This document shows positions 61,941 through 64,000 of a stretch of DNA of 64,000 nt, one piece after another. Origin of the DNA: Tsukamurella tyrosinosolvens. Its GTDB lineage: Bacteria > Actinomycetota > Actinomycetes > Mycobacteriales > Mycobacteriaceae. The stretch lies in assembly GCF_900104775.1 (NCBI RefSeq), contig NZ_FNSA01000003.1, positions 1,426,001 to 1,490,000 on the forward strand. Direction: 5' to 3'. The notes under the pieces are model-generated. The model did no database searches. It was not told the origin of the DNA and was given only the letters and a program-made list of their open reading frames with translations. Each line of letters begins with the position of its first letter. Within the stretch, counting starts at the first letter, position 1. A program made the translations under genes and the position numbers.

Positions 61941-62975
61941 TCAGCCGACGGCGGGGCCGAGGTGCCGGGCGCGGTACTCGCCCGGGCTCGTCCCCGTCGC
62001 CGCTTTGAAGGCCCGCGCGAAGCCCGAGGCGTCGGGGAAGCCCCACTGCGCGCCGATCGCCGCGACGGGCCGCACCGCTTGGGCGGGATCGGCCAGCGCC
62101 GCGCTCACCGCGTCCATCCGGCGGCGCCGGATCCACGCACTCGGCGTCGACCCGCGCTCCGCGAACAGTTGCTGCAGGTACCGCACCGAGACGTGCTGCG
62201 CGGCGGCCACGGCCTCCACGCTGAGGCCGGGGAGTCCCAGGTGCGCGTCGATGTACGCCGTCGCGCCGGCGAACACCACATCGGCCGTCGGCACCGCCTC
62301 CGCCGGCTCGAGGCGGCGCATCAGCGTCGCGTCCACCAGTTCCAGGACCGCGTGCACCGCCCGCGGGTCGGGATCCACCCCGCCCGTCCGCAGCTGCCGC
62401 CCGAGCCCGGTGAGCAGCGACGAGGCGAGCGCGCCCAGCCCGTGCCGGCCGGAGATGCGCTGCGCCGTCAGCCCGGCGACCTGGCGCGGCGTCAGCCCCA
62501 GCCGGTCCCGTGGGATGAGCAGCACGAACATGCTGAAATCGTCGGCGAAGTCGAGCGAGTAGGCCCGGGTGGTGTCGTAGATCGCGAGATCGCCGGGCGT
62601 CAGCGCCGCCTCGCGCCCGTCCTGCGTGAGCACGCTGTACCCCTGCAACTGCACGCCCAGCTTGTACACACCCGGGTCCGCATCGGCGATGGTCCCGCGA
62701 TCGCGCCACACCGTCACCGGGCCGCGCGCGACCTCGGTGGCCGCCGCCGCTCCGAGGTCCTGGCTGCGCACCAGCCCGCGGAAGGAGGACGCGGACCCGG
62801 CACCGTCGAGCGCGGCGCGGCGCGGCGACGGGAGGACGGGGGAGGACGTCCCGTCGGGGTGCGGCGCGGCGCGCAGCGGCACGAAGGCCGTGTTCACCGC
62901 TTCCTGCCAGGCGTCGAACCGGTCCGGCGCCGCGAGGGTGGCGGCGTCGAAGACCTCGACCGCGCCTGAACTCAT
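61941..62975 (-). CDS. AraC-family transcriptional regulator
   Basis: 344 residues. An N-terminal cupin-like effector domain of the AraC-binding-like type (about 15-205; VYKLGVQLQGYSVLTQDGREA, GDLAIYDTTRAYSLDFADDF) precedes a C-terminal double helix-turn-helix (about 235-340; LSVEAVAAAQHVSVRYLQQLFAE and AIGAQWGFPDASGFARAFKAATGTSPGEYR). Divergent from a GMC oxidoreductase gene, which is its likely target; related regulators such as EthR control alcohol, ether or aldehyde catabolism. It belongs to the GMC locus rather than the paa cluster, since it converges with paaI. Confidence 0.88.
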   Translation of the reverse strand: MSSGAVEVFDAATLAAPDRFDAWQEAVNTAFVPLRAAPHPDGTSSPVLPSPRRAALDGAGSASSFRGLVRSQDLGAAAATEVARGPVTVWRDRGTIADADPGVYKLGVQLQGYSVLTQDGREAALTPGDLAIYDTTRAYSLDFADDFSMFVLLIPRDRLGLTPRQVAGLTAQRISGRHGLGALASSLLTGLGRQLRTGGVDPDPRAVHAVLELVDATLMRRLEPAEAVPTADVVFAGATAYIDAHLGLPGLSVEAVAAAQHVSVRYLQQLFAERGSTPSAWIRRRRMDAVSAALADPAQAVRPVAAIGAQWGFPDASGFARAFKAATGTSPGEYRARHLGPAVG

Positions 62976-63022
62976 CGTCCTTCTCCTTCGTGTCCCTCCA
63001 TGTCACCACAGATCGGGCCTCG

Positions 63023-63078
63023 GGCGTGACGCGCATCACGTTTCCGCGTGTGGGGCACAGCGGCGTGCGGGTCACGCC
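63023..63078. promoter_or_regulatory. AraC/CRP-type sites in the araC-GMC intergenic region
   Basis: CGTGAC-GCGC-ATCACG (63025-63040) contains GTGA-N6-TCAC, the core of a CRP/GlxR site. Separately GGCGTGAC (63023-63030) and GTCACGCC (63071-63078) form a perfect 8-base inverted repeat 40 bases apart, a plausible pair of regulator half-sites. Both lie in the 179-base divergent gap. Confidence 0.4.
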
Positions 63079-63154
63079 AATGCCGGGCGCCCGCTGCGCC
63101 GCGAGGCTGGAACCCGTCGGCCGAGTCGGCCGGATGCAACAGCGAGGAGCGGAC

Positions 63155-64000
63155 ATGCCCACAGGGGAGAGCGATTACATCGTCATCGGTGCCGGGTCGG
63201 CCGGCAGCGTCGTGGCCCGGCGTCTCGTCGACGCCGGGCACTCGGTGCACGTCATCGAGGCCGGGGCCGTCGACGCCGATCCGAACATCCACAGCCCGCA
63301 GGGGTGGCCGGCGCTGCTGCAGGGCCCGAACGACTGGGCGGTGATGACCACCGAGCAGGAGCACGCCGCCGGGCGGTCGCTGTTCTGGCCGCGCGGCAAG
63401 GTGCTGGGCGGGTCGAGCTCGCTCAACGGCATGATCTACATCCGCGGTCATCGCGACGACTACGACGCCTGGGAGGCCGCGGGGAACGAGGGCTGGGGCT
63501 GGGGCAGCGTCCTCGAGTTGTTCAAGCGCAGCGAGGACCACGAGGACGGCGCGTCCACCTGGCACGGTGCGGGCGGCCCGTTGCACGTCTCGGTGCTCCG
63601 CGATCGGCACCCCGCGGCGCAGGCCTTCGTGGACGCCGCGGTCGCCGTGGGCCACAAGCCGACGGAGGACTTCAACGGCGAACTCATGGAGGGCGTCGGC
63701 TTCAATCACGCGACGATCAAGGACGGTCGCCGTCACAGCGCGTGGCAGGCCTTCGCAGTGCCGGTGCTCGACTCCCCGCGGCTCACGGTCACGACCGGCG
63801 CTCTGGTCACCCGGATCGTGCTCGACGGCGGCCGCGCCGTGGCGGTCGAGTACCTCGCCGACGGTGAGCTGCGCACCGCACGGGCGAGCGCGGAGATCGT
63901 CCTCTCCGCGGGCGCCATCGGATCGCCGAAGATCCTGCAGCTCTCGGGCATCGGCGACCGCGCCGACCTGTCGGCGGTCGGTGTCGAGACGCTCGTCGAC
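63155..64000 (+). CDS. GMC-family FAD oxidoreductase (choline/alcohol dehydrogenase type), 3' truncated by window
   Basis: The first 282 residues of a GMC oxidoreductase, open to the window end. The ADP-binding fold is YIVIGAGSAGSVVARRL (8-24), followed by the GMC signature 1 FWPRGKVLGGSSSLNGMIYIRGHRDDYDAW (key part GKVLGGSSSLNGM, about 81-93) and signature 2 SAGAIGSPKILQLSGIG (about 252-268). Such enzymes oxidise choline, long-chain alcohols or polyethylene glycols; the substrate cannot be chosen here because the active-site His is beyond the window. ATG 63155 has a GCGAGGAGCGG ribosome site. Confidence 0.88.
   Translation, partial: MPTGESDYIVIGAGSAGSVVARRLVDAGHSVHVIEAGAVDADPNIHSPQGWPALLQGPNDWAVMTTEQEHAAGRSLFWPRGKVLGGSSSLNGMIYIRGHRDDYDAWEAAGNEGWGWGSVLELFKRSEDHEDGASTWHGAGGPLHVSVLRDRHPAAQAFVDAAVAVGHKPTEDFNGELMEGVGFNHATIKDGRRHSAWQAFAVPVLDSPRLTVTTGALVTRIVLDGGRAVAVEYLADGELRTARASAEIVLSAGAIGSPKILQLSGIGDRADLSAVGVETLVD

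Overview
The window is about 70% GC, gene-dense and heavily overlapped (many ATGA and TGATG junctions). It comes from a mycolic-acid actinobacterium of the Mycobacteriales/Corynebacteriales. The evidence is a type I fatty acid synthase with a separate AcpS, a CmrA-type mycolate reductase, an Orn that matches mycobacterial Orn closely, an L,D-transpeptidase lipoprotein and IdeR/DtxR-type iron boxes. Tsukamurella or Gordonia would fit, but the genus cannot be fixed from sequence alone. The order fas, acpS, ..., bcp, small gene, ldt, ..., orn, HerA-like ATPase, cmrA recalls M. tuberculosis Rv2524c to Rv2509, with other genes interleaved.

Bases 1-11052 (+) form a lipid-precursor module: the C-terminal part of FAS-I (MPT, ACP, KR, KS), AcpS that activates its ACP, and a 1817-residue acetyl-CoA carboxylase with the eukaryotic domain order (biotin carboxylase, biotin carrier, central region, carboxyltransferase). 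Bases 11.3-24.6 kb hold a long-chain-type acyl-CoA dehydrogenase with bcp, a LysR regulator, type II NADH dehydrogenase, L,D-transpeptidase, small membrane proteins, tRNA-Lys, glutaryl-CoA dehydrogenase, a YdbS/YdbT pair, a Ddn-like protein, a secreted S1 protease and PutP.

The most unusual locus is 24.6-32.9 kb (-). A divergent, C-terminally extended glutamate synthase large subunit is translationally coupled (ATGA) to a CysJ-like diflavin reductase, which is coupled (TGATG) to a HemS/HmuS-like haem protein. An IdeR-like box lies just upstream. No GltD is present. I read this as an iron-responsive operon in which a diflavin reductase may replace GltD and/or serve haem-iron release.

Bases 33-41.7 kb carry a GNAT enzyme, tRNA-His, Orn, a split-barrel protein, a HerA-like ATPase, CmrA, an iron-boxed DoxX/PPOX pair, a dienoyl-CoA reductase with its PadR regulator, and tRNA-Arg. 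Bases 41.9-51.1 kb carry a small Cys-rich secreted protein coupled to DipZ, a NUDIX remnant, a citrate transporter with a CitAB-type two-component system and a CRP/GlxR-like site, a secreted lipase and an S9 peptidase.

Bases 51.1-61.9 kb are a phenylacetate catabolic cluster: paaFHGABCDEK on the minus strand, and paaR and paaZI on the plus strand. A shared TTCGGTCGGTAA operator motif lies on both sides of paaR. No paaJ thiolase is visible. The window ends with an AraC regulator divergent from a truncated GMC oxidoreductase. No CRISPR array, insertion sequence, integrase, phage gene or rRNA was seen, and no gene-free stretch exceeds 300 bases.
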